In this document: piece by piece, positions 34,349 to 46,783 of the stretch
Position numbering within the stretch: position 1 is the stretch's first letter
Layout: each line of letters opens with the position of its first letter
Assembly (NCBI RefSeq): GCF_045679555.1
Contig: NC_092091.1
Location: 11,247,918-11,311,917 of the forward strand
DNA: 64,000 nt
Reading direction: 5' to 3'
DNA from: Salvelinus alpinus
Taxonomy: Eukaryota > Chordata > Actinopteri > Salmoniformes > Salmonidae
Notes under the pieces: model-generated
The model's database searches: none
Told to the model about the DNA's origin: nothing
What the model saw: only the letters and a program-made list of their open reading frames with translations
Program-made: the position numbers and the translations under genes

Positions 34349-34540
34349 ACCTTTATTTAACTAGGCAAGTAAGTTTTAAGAACAAATTCTTACTTACAAT
34401 GACGGCTTACCGGGGAACAGTGGGTTAACTGTCTTGTTCAGTGGCAGAATGACAGATTTTTACCTTGTCAGCTCTGGGATTTGATCCAGCAACCTTTCGG
34501 TTACTGGCACACCGCTCTAACCACTAGGCTACCTGCTGAT
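34349..34540 (-). repeat. SINE, minus orientation
   Basis: On the minus strand the tRNA-like head (from the reverse of aaccactaggctacctgctg) leads into the body and the tail ending in the reverse of cctttatttaactaggcaag. It is nearly complete. It sits 340 bp downstream of the zinc-finger gene stop. Confidence 0.88.
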
Positions 34541-34884
34541 AACCATCTAATTTCCTGGTTTGATTTGGTTTCTTATCTTTTCCATTCATTTGGGGGTGAA
34601 GGCATTTAACTAAATCTACACAACAGATGTTGTGGGATGTGATTTATCTTCACAGACTTCAGTTCTGAAAATGTCTAACTAACTTGGACTTGAGAGTGTA
34701 ACGTTTGTAAAAAGTGCGTAATAAATACAGTTGATTTGAATTTGATAATGTTCCGTAAAAATGGCCATTGAACAGATTCCCAGATTTCAGACTGTACCAA
34801 GAGCCGTGACCTGAGGGGTGTCCTCTTGATATAGTCTCTACCTTCCAACAACACATTTTACACAACGTGCATTTTTATGTGTTC

Positions 34885-37722
34885 TCAGTCATTGGGAATA
34901 TTTATTCTGTGAGTTCGCAGATGTCTCTTCAGACTTGCTGCTAACTTCAAGTAAGTTCCACACAGATGACATTGAACTCCCTCCCCTGTATGAGTCCTCA
35001 TATGCACTGTCAGGTTTCCCTTCAGATTGAAGCGTCTGCCACATTCGTTGCAGCAATGTGGTTTCTCCTGTGTGTGAGTCATCATATGCTTTGTCAGGCT
35101 TCCCTTCTCGCCGAAGCACTTGCCACATTCTTTGCACCGAAACGGTTTCTCCCCAGTGTGAGTCCTGGTATGCTTTATCAAGTCTGACTCGCAGTAGAAA
35201 GCCTTGTCACATTCCTTGCACGGATGCGATTTTTCCCCAGTGTGATTTTGCCTATGCAGTTTCAGACGACCTTTTGTCGACAAGCATTTCCCACACAAAT
35301 CACATTTAAAAATCAGCCCTGTATGAAGATTAACCATATGATTTTTCAGGCTTTCCTTGTGAAAGAAACGTTTGCCACATACCATGCAGCGATGTGGTCT
35401 CTCCACTGTGTGAATCTTCATGTGTCGGGTCAGGTATCGGTTTAAGGCGAAACACTGGCCACATGTATCGCACATGTATGGTCTGTCTTCACTGTGCCGT
35501 AACTGTTGGTGCCTTTTCAGACCACTTGCTGTCGCAAAGTATTTTACGCACACATCACACTTCAGATCCGTCAACTCACTGGTTTCTTTTCTTGGCCGTC
35601 CTCTTCGTCTCTTTGACCCCGACAGAGGTATTCTCTTCTCCACTCCATCCGCTTTTCCGCCATTACTTTCATCATTGTCACTTTCTGGATTTACTTCAGA
35701 GGGGGGCTGATAGTCACTGGTTGATTCTGATTCTCTGTTGCCGTCGCCATCAGATTCTCTGTTGCCATCAGAGTCTTTTTGGCTCTCTACCGTTATGATG
35801 TTGAAAGAGTTCCATGTAGACTCTTCGGTATCAGACTCCACTGGCCCCAGATAGGAGCTCCACTCCTGCTGCCCCGAGTTAACCTTCTCTTCAGAGACAG
35901 TGAGCCGCTGGAGGTCTGGAGGAAAGGAGAAAGGATGAAATTTGATGAAAACTTAAAACGCTGAAAAGAGACAAGAAACAGGGCTCTACCTCCATTTCCT
36001 GTCTTGTTGTGTCAGATGTAAGTGAAGTTACATAAAACATTTATTTGAAAAGCAGCTATAGGTTAAGGCTAACAAAGGCTGAGTACTGAGGCTAACCGTG
36101 TACGGTGGCAATCCAACAGTTGGCTTTTGCTTGTGAATTTTTTATTCATTATTGGACTGAACACGCATGATGCGTCCCAGTATATAGCCCAGGTATTATC
36201 AACTTCACATCGCCTACCTTACCTAATAAATCAGACTTTTAAACAAATTCTTGATATCCAGTCTGAAAATAATGACTGGTTAAATCCATATGAATTCAAT
36301 CGCTTTTTGACAGTGTACCTTATGATTTAAACAACAAAAACTTTCCATACATGTTTGTCCACGGAAGAAGTGGCAAAACATCGTCAAAACATTCAGGAGA
36401 TCAAGGTGCTCAAAGTTGACCCATTTTGCATACCCCACCATACCATGAGACATCCATGTCTTCTTCACTGGAAAATATACAAAGATACAGGCGTCCTTCC
36501 TAACTCAGTTGCCGGAGAGGAAGGAAACCGCTGAGGGATTTCACCATGAGACCAATTGTGACTTTAAAACAGTTAGAGTTTAATGGCTGTGATAAGAGAA
36601 AACAGAGGATGGATCACCAACATTGTAGTTACTTCACAATACTAACCAAATTGACCAACCTGGTCTCAAAACATTTCATATTATTCTGTATGTAAATTCG
36701 AGACACGCCATTTTGCGTTTGGTATGGTTACAGATGGTTACTTATTAAAACAAAAAGATCCACCCCGTTTGGTCGGGGTGGATCTGTGGGCGTACAACGC
36801 GAACGTCTAGCAACTCAAAGATTGTGAGTTCGAATCTCATCACAGACAACTTAGCATTTTTGCTACTTTTCAACTACTTACAGTGGATTCGTAAAGTATT
36901 CAGACCCCTTCCCTTTTTTCCACATTTTGTTAAATTACAGCTTTGTTCTAAAATGGATTAAACAAAAAAATAATCCCCAATCAATCTAGACACAATACCC
37001 CATAAAGACAAAGCGAAAACTCTAAGAAAAACAAAGAAATATATTTAAAAAAAAAAGTAAAACAATTATAGAGACTGTGGTGATTGTATGAGTGTAATCA
37101 GATTGAAAACATTAGGATATGTTATTGACATTGAACTGATTATATAGCCTACTATGCAGATGTGTTAAAAATCGTGTTTAATTTGTAGCATAGGCCTATG
37201 AATTGGGCTGATATGGTCTGTTGTGTCGACTATTAGCTGAGAAAAACAAACAGGAGTTCCCATACCGGGAATAAATCAAACTTACTTTCACCCCTGAAAA
37301 TACAGTTGAATCACGTTTTTGATTGCACTGGGTCTTTAACCATTTTAAACGTCAACCCAATAGGGTGATGTCAGTTGGACGTCCCAAGGATCTCGGATTA
37401 CTTTTAGTCAGTAGCTAGATAACTATGTGACTAAATGATGTATTACTCAAAGCCTCTCAAATCAAATGACACAAATTAGGCTACAATGTAAAAATGAATG
37501 TCAAATAGAGAGACGTAGTCACAAACCTGCTAATCTATGCAACTTTATCTCTGGTTTGAAAACCAAATCCAGCAGTCTTCGTAGACGTGCATTCGCCCAT
37601 TCCAAACGGGAGATTTCTTCCTGGTACTCTGCGATCGTTTTTTTAACTACAACAGATATCTCCAAAGGAACTGCTGTTAATTTTTCGTTGAGGAACACAT
37701 TGAGCTGCTGAAGTTTAGACAT
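34885..37722 (-). CDS. C2H2 zinc-finger protein, two coding exons, 408 residues
   Basis: Exon one (37722-37527) encodes MSKLQQLNVFLNEKLTAVPL, a helical N-terminal module common in teleost zinc-finger families, and ends GCAG|gtttgt. Exon two (35915-34885) starts cctccag|ACCTC and restores GAC (D), continuing LQRLTVSEEKVNSGQQEWSS. The total is 1227 nt. An acidic, serine-rich linker and a basic AT-hook-like patch (SKRRRGRPRKE) precede eight C2H2 fingers, from CDVCVKYF to CHLCGTYL. Several are joined by the TGEKPF-type linker. This implies sequence-specific DNA binding in the nucleus, so a probable transcription factor. No KRAB domain is visible. The target is unknown, and orthology cannot be named by eye in so large a family. 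The 1.6-kb intron carries dispersed repeats and a Tc1-like end. Confidence 0.9.
36330..36480 (+). repeat. Dispersed repeat shared with 39690-39860
   Basis: Shares aactttccatacat, tcattttgcataccccacc-like sequence and gagacatccatgtcttc with 39690-39860 in the same orientation. It lies in the zinc-finger gene intron. The family is not assigned. Confidence 0.8.
36655..36890 (+). repeat. Dispersed repeat with tRNA-like segment
   Basis: Begins near ctggtctcaaaacatttcat. It contains a short hairpin (gatccaccccg / cggggtggatc) and a box-B-like gagttcgaatctcatcac. I recognise the arrangement as a salmonid repeat. It is not a functional tRNA because no cloverleaf closes. Confidence 0.6.
36891..37020 (+). 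mobile_element. Terminal fragment of Tc1-like transposon
   Basis: Begins cagtggattcgtaaagtatt and continues through acacaataccccataaagac, the same end as at 789 and 13669. No transposase remains. Confidence 0.82.
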
Positions 37723-37742
37723 TTTAGGGAGTAAAGGGATAA

Positions 37743-38425
37743 GTGGGAGAATGTATTGTTATTTGCTATTCAAGTGTCACTATAACTACGGGTTTGAGAA
37801 ACAGGAAATTACGTTATTCTTCTTTGCATTTGTTTGGCGGATCGCAACAAACTGGAAAGTTGCACATACCGCCGCTTACTGTACTGGAGTGTGGGGCCGG
37901 TCACGGTCTACCTACACAACTATATTCTGTTACCTAAACCTGTATAAATCCCTACAAACCTCATCCCCCCTACCCCAAATACCACCCAGACCGCATCTAA
38001 CCTGTCTGACCTTATCAAACAAACCCTCCCTACCTAAATCATACAGTTCACAATATAATAAACAGATTCAACAGTTTCCTCTGCCATACACCCATCACCA
38101 GTGCTTCATTTGAGCCGGATCCTGTACACATCTCCGTATTGGAATGTTTCGTTCCGGAACCTATTTACCCGGATCCGGTACCTCTCGTGGCATGAAAAAT
38201 AATTGGCACTTTTTGTAACGTAAAGATTAGAATTGAAGCGATTAAAGTTAATTATAGTGGCCTCTTTGTTATTTGTCCCCCTGGGCTCATATATCCTAAA
38301 AGTTGATTCGGGTTGAGTCGCGCCTGCTCTCACAGAGAACTAGAATGAGATTCACTTTCAATGATCTCTCGCCCTCTCTCTGCTCTGATAGACATGAGCC
38401 TGCAACTCTAATCTCTCCAGCGTTG
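37743..38425. other. Upstream flank of zinc-finger gene, repeats
   Basis: The first 300 bp upstream of the ATG are the presumed promoter and 5' UTR, with no clear TATA box. From about 38100 a salmonid dispersed repeat is seen (ttggaatgtttcgttccgga, gatccggtacctctcgtggc). No coding frame with domains was found. Confidence 0.4.
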
Positions 38426-38592
38426 CACCTTTCGGTTACTGGCTCAACGCTCTTATCCACTAGGCTACCTGTCGTCGATTGCATGGCTGTGTGCTTGATT
38501 TTATACACCTGTCAGCAACGCGTGTGGCTGAAATAACCGAAACAACACAAATTTGAAGGGCTGTCCACATACTTGTCTATATATAGTGTATA
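38426..38592 (-). mobile_element. SINE remnant joined to a Tc1-like end
   Basis: Positions 38426-38470 hold the tRNA-like head of a SINE in reverse (cctttcggttactggctcaa). Immediately after comes the reversed 5' end of the Tc1-like family seen at 7853 (ttttatacacctgtcagcaa ... gtccacatacttgtctatat). Both are fragments. Confidence 0.75.
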
Positions 38593-38784
38593 ATATTTTG
38601 TTCTCTATCCATTGAATTAGTCCACTGTGCCACCAGGATGGAGTTAGCGTTTCATGTGTTTTTTACGCATATAAAGCTATTTATTTTGGTCTATTCAAAC
38701 AGACCCCATTTCAGAGGAAACAAACACTCCTTAAGATCAGATATGGCCAATTAGTGGGCGTGGCCAACACACCTGAAAACACGT

Positions 38785-38880
38785 AACATGATCAAATCAA
38801 ATCAAATTGTATTTGTCACATACACATGGTTAGCAGATGTTAATGCGAGTGTAGCGAAATGATGCCTGATAGAGGATAGA
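38785..38880 (+). repeat. Fragment of dispersed repeat, family shared with 44378
   Basis: Shares cacatacacatggttagcag atgttaatgcgagtgtagcg with 44378-44760, preceded by the aatcaaatcaaat-type end. Only about 95 bp remain here. Confidence 0.8.
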
Positions 38881-38929
38881 GAAAGTTTTGTTGATACTGA
38901 GAACGTAATTGATGTGTGTTTTTAAAATA

Positions 38930-39430
38930 ATATTCTTAAAACTAAAGTTTTCTTAACGTTATCTGTAAAAATGAAAACGTAACTTTAAATAGAACCACGA
39001 GGAAATGTTATGCTGAATTATGGAAATTCCCTCAGAACAATGTTGTTTCTTAACATTCTTGGAACAATTTGAGAACATGACTTTAAATAGAACCCTGAGG
39101 AAACTTGTACGAAACGTTCTGCTGAAGCACTAAAATTACACAGAACGTTGTTTCTTAATGTTCCCTGAACTACTTGAGAACATTCCCAATGTCAAACCAG
39201 ATGGACAATGTTCCTAGAAAAAAAAAAATAATAATAATTAAACGTAACCATGTTTGAACTTTTAGGAAACGTTCTGTTAAAGTTATTTAAGTTCCTTAAA
39301 TGTGCTGAGAATGTTCCATAGCCAAGTAACTATCCTGCACCATTCCCAGAAAGTTGTGGAAAGGTTGTATGCAAAATAACTATATGACAACCACGCTCTC
39401 ACCAAGCTCCAAGAAACATATATTCTCAGA
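38930..39430. repeat. Degenerate repeat rich in gaacattc / gaacgttc words
   Basis: The phrases ctttaaatagaaccacgagg and ctttaaatagaaccctgagg recur 90 bp apart with intervening gttgtttcttaa(c/t)(a/g)tt blocks. This gives an old tandem or interspersed structure. No coding signal was seen. Confidence 0.55.
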
Positions 39431-39689
39431 ACATTATGTGCTAGCTGGGGAATTTCTTATTTTCAAATATTTGAATGCAAACTGATGTTCCAAGGTCAGT
39501 TTAGGTTTGTGTGACGCCGATAAATTTATGGTACATAAATGTTTGGGAGTCTTCGAAGGATTTCCATTGGGAATTGTTTATGCCTGTTGCCGCCAGCAGG
39601 GGGCGCAGAAGGAACACCAAGTGTGATACGTTACAAAGTTATATTTTTACAGTAAAAGGCAATTGCTCCAAAGGGTGTTATTGAACAAA

Positions 39690-39860
39690 ACTTTCCATAC
39701 AAATTTGCACATGTTAGAAGTGGTCAGAAAGTAACTTTTTGGACCTGAATGTCAAAACATTTAGGAGATAGAGGTGCTCAAAGTTTACTCATTTTGCATA
39801 CCCCACCCTAACATGAGACATCCATGTCTTCATCACTGGAAAATAAAAACGGTTGAGTTT
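39690..39860 (+). repeat. Dispersed repeat shared with 36330-36480
   Basis: Second copy of the repeat, 20 bp longer in the middle (ctttttggacctgaatg). Direct orientation relative to the first. Confidence 0.8.
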
Positions 39861-40639
39861 GATATAATTTAAAAAAGTTTACAAAAAGGGTTGTCAAACT
39901 ATTTGATAATTTCTTGAAAAATTTGTCATTTTTTTACCTTTAACGTATAATATCTAAAAACGTGTGGAATCAGATTTATTTTCTCCATTTTTGCATATGT
40001 TGTAGCTTTGGCCCTATTTTACATAATCTGAGGTGTTACTGTTGTGCCCTCCATCGGTTGAGACACAGCGTGCTCTTGAATACAAGGTGGGTGTCATGTT
40101 TTGGCTGATAAATGTATTAAAATGGGAATAAAATGGACATTTCACATTTCAAATGGTAGCATAAAGATGGTTGGTCCACACATCAGAGAATGTTGACTTG
40201 AATGGAAACATCAGTTGTTTTAAATTATACTATCAATCTTCAATAGGAAACCTAATGTAATTGCTGAAATATACTTAAGTATTAAAAGTAAAAGTATAAA
40301 TCATTTAAAAGACAGCACCATTTTATTGTTTTTAAAATGTAAGGATAGCCAGGGGTACACTCCAACACTCAGACATTATTTACAAAGATGCATTTGTGTT
40401 TAGTGAATCTGCCAGGGCAGAGTTCTCTTGATAAGTGTGTGAATTTGATCATTTTCCTGTCCTGCTAAACATTCAAAATGTAACAAGTACTTTTGGTTGG
40501 CAAGGAAAATGTTTGGAGTAAAAAGTGCAATTATTTTTTTTAGGAGTGCAGTAAAGTAAAAGTTGTCAAAAATATAAATAGTAAATTGAAGAACAGATAC
40601 CCCAAAAAACTACTTAAGTACTTTACACCACTGATTAAA

Positions 40640-41060
40640 CCCGATCAAACGGGATTTCTAAAAAAACAGGTACTCATCGGATAATGTCAGACGACCGTTT
40701 GAGGTTATCAACCATTTAAAGGAGCACAAGACTGCTTCTATACTGTTGATGCTGATGCTGAGAAGGCGTTCGACAGAGTGGAATGGAATATCCTATTCTC
40801 TGTTTTGCAAAAATGTAATATGGGGTGCTAATTTCAACAAATGGGTCAAAGCGATTTATTACCAGTCCCAGAGTTATGGTCTCCAACCAATGGTTTAAGT
40901 TCCCAAGAATTTCCCCTGAGTAGAGGAACCCGTCAAGGCTGTCCTCTGTCTCCTCTTCTCTTCTCGATGGCGGAGTCCATAAGTTCTAATGAGACTATCA
41001 GAGGTCCTATTATTGCAGATCAGGAACATAAACAGATGATATTATATTGTATGCTGTCAA
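40640..41060 (+). mobile_element. L1-like LINE reverse transcriptase fragment
   Basis: Translations in more than one frame give PDQTGFLKKQ, DADAEKAFDRVEWNILFSVL and QEFPLSRGTRQGCPLSPLLF, then IRGPIIADQEHK. These are conserved blocks of L1-type ORF2 reverse transcriptase in order. It is broken by several stops and frame changes and truncated at both ends; the YADD box is just lost at the right end. Confidence 0.88.
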
Positions 41061-41109
41061 TCCAGTGAACTCCATTCCACATATCGTTGATAGTATTGTA
41101 TGTTGTCAG

Positions 41110-41487
41110 AAGTTGTAGAATTATACTGCTAACTGTACATTATGATGCTAACTGTACATTATGATGCTAACTGTACATTATAATGCTAACTGTACATTAT
41201 AATGCTAACTGTACATTATGATGCTAACTGTACATTATACTGCTAACTGTACATTATGATGCTAACTGTATATTATGATGCTAACTGTACATTATAATGC
41301 TAACTGTACAGTGTGATGCTAACTGTACATTATGATGCTAACTGTACATTATAATGATAACTGTACATTATAATGATAACTGTACATTATGATGCTAACG
41401 GTACATTATAATGCTAACGGTACATTATGATGCTAACTGTACATTATAATGCTAACGGTACATTATAATGCTAACTGTACATTAAGT
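41110..41487 (+). repeat. 19-bp minisatellite
   Basis: About 20 copies of gctaactgtacattatgat with scattered variants (taatgataac, tgctaacggt). It follows the LINE fragment directly. Confidence 0.95.
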
Positions 41488-41813
41488 GCATTTGCTGCTG
41501 ATAATTGTACCTGCTGCTATTTGGTATTTTAATTTGTTTAAAATTATATATAATTTACGTAAATGTTATATTATTTAATTTGTTTAAAAAAATTGTCTTT
41601 ATAATTGTTATGGGAAAAAAATATATAAAAAATAAAATAAAATGGAACGACCCCAAAGCAAATAATGAGATGGAAAATATCCATCAATGTAATGACCTAG
41701 ACTACATGAGGGTCTCATCAAAACATCTGATTGGCATCAGTGCTAGTTGTAAAATATGTCCCAAATGGTACCCTGTTCCTTATAGACAACTGAGATCTCA
41801 GCTTTCCTTTGGG

Positions 41814-41994
41814 TTCCCAAGTGGTGCAGCAGTCGAAGACATGACGGCTCAGTTGCAATAGGTGTGACTGTAGTACCTGGTTCAAATCCAGGCTCCATCA
41901 CATCTGGCTGTGATTGGGAGTCCTGTAAGGGGTAGGCTGTCATTGTAAATAAGAATTTGTTCTTAATTTACTTTCCTAGTTAAATAAACAAATG
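41814..41994 (+). repeat. Complete tRNA-derived SINE
   Basis: A tRNA-like head (gtggtgcagcagtcgaagac, box B ggttcaaatccaggctc) is followed by the body tgtgattgggagtcctgtaa and the tail aataagaatttgttcttaat. A taaataaaca terminus closes it. It is about 180 bp. Confidence 0.9.
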
Positions 41995-44126
41995 AGGTGA
42001 CAGTACAGAATGTCACCTTTTATTTGAGTGTATTTTCATACATATCTGTTTTACTGTTTAGAAATGAAAGCCCTTCATTTATCTAGTCCCCCCATTTGAA
42101 GATCAAGCTTGTGACTTTACAAACCTTGTGGGATATATTTACAGCTTGTTTTGGTAGTGTTTTAGATTACTTTGAATGAATTCAGAGGTCGTTTTAACGT
42201 TTTTCACACAGAAAAAAAGATAAAACGCATATGAAATATCTTGCTGCATGTTGTAAACGCAGATCTGAAATGCTTCTTATTGTAATTTTTTCAGCATCAG
42301 ACTCATTTTGCGCTACTGGAATTCGTAAAAATGTATGTCAATTGACAGTTGATAGTAGGATCGAATGATAGGCTTCAGACTGCTCATGATCGGGAAAAAC
42401 GGAAGTGTTTTAATATAGATGTTGGCAAAATACCTCCCTGCACTTTCTCATTGCAAAAAAATCTGCCGATTTGGACCAGTGCGCGGAGGGTTGTGCGTGT
42501 GCCATCTCTGTGCCCGTGCGTCCTCAATTTGCAGCGGGCTGCCACGAGCCACATTACTGTCACTCAGGCAGAATGCCCATCCGTTTTATATTTTTCTACT
42601 ACCCTTGCCCCGCTTGTTAGATACTATGTACGTTGACAGCAAACGTCCTCGCCATGTGATTTATCATATGAACAGGCAGCTGTGATCTAAATGATCAGAC
42701 CTAAAACATGCAAGGAAAAGTTATCGGGTGAAATTATGAAGCGAGCGGACAGAAATACTGTTTCTCTCTATCCAATCAGAGCAGCAGGATCTACGTACAG
42801 CCCGGCCTTCTCTTTACAGACAGGCGAACGAGCCAGTTGAGTTATTTAGACCACGTAGAACCTTGCACATGACTGACTGACATGAGAAAGACACTTGATG
42901 GCTCCTGTAAATTACATTTTTCTTCCGATCACAGATAATTACAAAAATATACTTGGATTATAATCGTATCCCGAAAATAGCACATATCCGTTTGATACTC
43001 GTTTTGTCCGACTACTCGGCAAGCCTCTAAGGATTTACAAACCGACATGCTGACAGCTCTGACTGACGCGTATGTACTTTTCTCGGTGTAGCCAGTAAAA
43101 TGCAAGGTTAACTTCCAGCAAAACATTAGGAAATGTAGATGGCTCCATTCTTTCTATGATAAATATTAGAAATATGGCCACCATGCATCGTTTTTGAAAA
43201 AATAAAACGTTTTCATTGTAGGGTAAACTCGTTTACTTGTGTGGAGGCGTTGTACCTCAGTTGTCTGATGATTTTCTCCCGAATACGTTGCGCTAGTGTA
43301 TTTTCTGTGAAGAAAAACTTTATTTGAACGCCCCTGATCACACTTGACTTCCAATATAAAACACAGGTGAATTGGTTTAAAACGCAGATTTTTTTTAAAT
43401 TCCATTTTGGAGTCACTTTTATTGTAAGTATGAACAGAAGCAACCATATCATGGATACTCATGAATTAATTGTGAATGATAAAAAGGGAGAAAGTTAGAC
43501 GGATAAAGATCATATCTCCCCCTCCCCCAAAACATGCTATTCGCCCCTGTTATTGGTCATGTTTAGCATGTTTTGGTTGTAGCCTCTGTGATCATTATTC
43601 ATGATTCGATTTTCCTTAATCATGGCATCATCAGGTTTAATTTAGAAGTCTTCAGAAACATTTTATCTACTCACTTAGAAATAAAACATGACTCCAGTTA
43701 TTATTTACCGTTCTCTTCCTATTAGGCAAAATATAATCCCAAACACAACCAAACAAGCTGCAAATACATCCAACGAGTGTATAGAGTAGCAAGTTGGATG
43801 TTGTCATTGCGTGCAAGGAATGTGGGACCAAACACTACATTTTTGACTGCTTTAATGCGCTATAAGTTAATTTTGTCCAAATACTTATGACATCTTGAAA
43901 TGGAGGGAGGGGGGGGGGGGGGGACTAGACATATAAAGTACTTTAATTTCTAAATGGTAAAAGAGAAATGTATGAAAATACCCTAAAAGAAAAAGGTGAA
44001 ATTCATATGAAACATTTGATCTCAAATCCAAAATGGTGGAGCATTGAGCCAAATTTAAAATGTTAGCTTTACTGTCCGTGTACAAACAGAGGGGATTGTA
44101 GTCAAAAGCACTAAATAGGTAATAGG
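41995..44126. other. Gene-poor stretch with salmonid repeat pieces
   Basis: Positions 41995-42110 (gaatgtcaccttttatttga ...) and 43790-43880 (acactacatttttgactgct ... ttgtccaaatacttatgac) look like two parts of one non-autonomous element separated by 1.7 kb. The middle, 42300-43480, is moderately GC-rich with short frames but no recognisable domain or splice pattern. A poly-G run sits at 43909-43923. Confidence 0.4.
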
Positions 44127-44244
44127 TTGCCATTTGGGACGCAGACAGAGTTTGTTCAGGTAATTGGCTCAGATATGCGTCATGTGCCATCATCAAACAT
44201 CTCACTGACCCAAATGTGTGATGCCCGAGACAGAGCCTTGCATA

Positions 44245-44325
44245 CGACTGGGTACAAATTGTTCCCTGGATGTCCTTTGGCTGGTGGACCATTCTTGATA
44301 CGCACAGGGAAACTGTTGAGCGTGA
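44245..44325 (-). mobile_element. Fragment of Tc1-derived element (family at 49781)
   Basis: Contains ctggatgtcctttggctggt ggaccattcttgatacgcac and actgttgagcgtgaaa, matching 49930-49992. About 80 bp only. Confidence 0.8.
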
Positions 44326-44377
44326 AAAAAGACACCATACCTTCAGAGGTACACAAATGATCTCACGTGGTACTGTT

Positions 44378-44760
44378 CAAATCAAATGTTATTGGTCACA
44401 TACACATGGTTAGCAGATGTTAATGCGAGTGTAGCGAAATGCTTGTGCTTCTAGTTCCGACCGTGCAGTAATATCTAACAAGTAATCTAACAATTTCACA
44501 ACAACAACCTTATACACACAAGTGTAAAGGAGTAAATAAGAATATGTACATATAAATTTAAAGATGAGCGATGGCCGAACGGCATAGGCAAGATGCAGTA
44601 GATGGTATAGAGTACAGTATATACATATGAGATGAGTAATGTAGGGTATGTAAACATTATATAAAGTGGCATTGTTTAAAGTGACTAGTGAAACATTTAT
44701 TACATCCAATTTTTTAATTATTAAAGTGGCTAGAGATTTGAGTCAGTATGTTCGGTACCT
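44378..44760 (+). repeat. Dispersed repeat
   Basis: Starts tcaaatcaaatgttattggt and holds atcagatgttaatgcgag-like sequence, then tataagatgagtaatgtaggg-like blocks (gatgagtaatgtagggtatg). It is a high-copy salmonid repeat, probably a retroelement 3' region, but the class is not proved here. Confidence 0.6.
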
Positions 44761-45043
44761 TTTTAGGGGTACATGTGCGGATAATCTTCTATAATGGTAG
44801 ATTTTTATGCCCAATATTTTTCAATATGAAAGGTGCAGTCATCACACTACGGTGAAGGTACATTTCTGTTTTCCACCGTACAAATGTATTTTCTGTAACT
44901 TTGTCACCCTAAGTTACAATTATATATTTTTTGCCACTTAAAATGAACTAACGGCTTTGTCACTGTGGTGATACACTATACAGGCAGATTTATACCATTA
45001 TCATTATCATATTTACCAGCATGCTCTACTGCAGGTTGATTTT

Positions 45044-46783
45044 CAGTGGTGATTTTAGCATGTAAATCTTGGTGGGGCAAGTCATATTTATATATTTATA
45101 TATATATTTTATGCATGCCAGCAAAGCCACTACACAACACTAAACAATACATTAATTGCACTATATTGGTGACAATCGATGCCCACAAATTGTTAGGGCC
45201 TACATAAAGCTGTCCCGACAGCACCATGGCATAAATCCTTACCACTGCTACACCTGGCTATCAACGGAGCCTTGTCTGGTAGCGAAGTTCATTCAGCCTC
45301 ATTTACTACCTTTTAAAAAAACATCGCTGATATGTCTTACTTGCTTAAACAAATGTGGTTTCTAATTACAATTGAGATGTACAAACTATGGCATAATGGG
45401 ACGACGGACAGATAAGAGGCAATCTGTACTTTCGATGAAGACATTAATGAGCGAGCTAAGACGGACGTAGTTAATATAACTCTTTGTTCAGCCCATTTGA
45501 AATGTACAGCAACAGAATTCAGAACATGGGCTGTTCTTACAGTATTCTCCCTGTACACCAAGTCAGAACCGTAGGATAAATAAAGGGGGCATATAAGCAG
45601 ACAATGAAAGCTTTTACAATATTAGATGATTACATTTCTCTAAAACAGGCTATAGGCTACATGTGCACCACCAAGTCAGAACAGTAGGCTAAGTTATGAG
45701 GGGGAAAGGGACCGACTTAGGGTGAGGCACATGGGCTACTAATAGCTTACTACACAACATACACTTAGTATTACTTTCTTAGCTACAGTATACATATCTC
45801 CCTGGCATATTACATTTTATGCAGCAGCATACAATACATGTTTGGACTCACCTTGTTGTGATGTGCTTACTTGAACAGGAAGGTGGCGCGGTGGTCCTTG
45901 TGGGCAAATTTTGTCATCAAATTTGTCATCAAAGTCTGGCATTCTCTGGATTTATGGTTCTTTCAAGACTACTGGGAACTCTGAAAAAAACAAAGTTGAA
46001 TCAGGACGTCAGTGATCTTCAGGTCAGAGCTCTAGAAAGATGCCTGAGTTTCCTCTTAGAAAAGAGACCATTAAACCCAGACTTGGACCACACACCCACT
46101 CCACTGAATATCAGACTAGTGATTTCTTTGCAACGCTTGCAGTTAGCCACTGATTCCTTCCAAACCACTCATTGATGAATTTGCGATTTCAACTTGTTGT
46201 GTAATGTTTATGTCCAATGGCCGATACGATTTATCTACATTGTCTTTTCATATGACAAGGATTGAAAAGTAGATTGTTGACTTGATTCATGATGGTGACT
46301 GTTTGTCTAGCTTGCTAGCTACGATTTTGAAAGTATGACGTGGACATTATCAGTCCAATCAAAGCTACTGTAGATATAACGTTATTTGACGTCATTTTAT
46401 CTGTGGCCAATGACATTGAGCCTTCTTGGATGGGCACTTCTAATGCAACTCTATGGCAGCACCCAAGGGACCTGAACTTTCGAGCTCTCCTCGTAGATTA
46501 GAGAACATTACCAACCCCTACGCTCCATATTTTCTGCTGGCTGCCCCACCACCACAGAAAGCACTGAGCTAGGCTGAAACACCTGCATTTTGGAGCTCCT
46601 TACTTAAGAAAGCAAAAAAGAGACCATGTGTGTATGCGGCTTTATTAACTCAATGATTTTTTTAAACATTGTTTGCAAACAATACATTATGCGATACGTA
46701 TTAATGCCCAAATAACATGCAAAACAGACACCAGCTAAACATGTGGGGCTCCCCATCTACCCTGAATGACGGGTCGCCATTTA
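45044..46783 (+). mobile_element. hAT-like non-autonomous element, about 1.7 kb
   Basis: Left end cagtggtgattttagcatgt. Right end, on the minus strand, starts atggcgacccgtcattcagg. The left block matches 28817-29151 and 26414-26900 reversed. The cagtgg(c/t)g-type terminus suits hAT, but I could not confirm an 8-bp duplication at this copy. No transposase frame is seen. Confidence 0.6.

Noticed and set aside
36780-36860. tRNA gene
   Set aside because: A box-B-like sequence is present, but the A box and cloverleaf stems do not form and the surrounding repeat is dispersed in salmonids.
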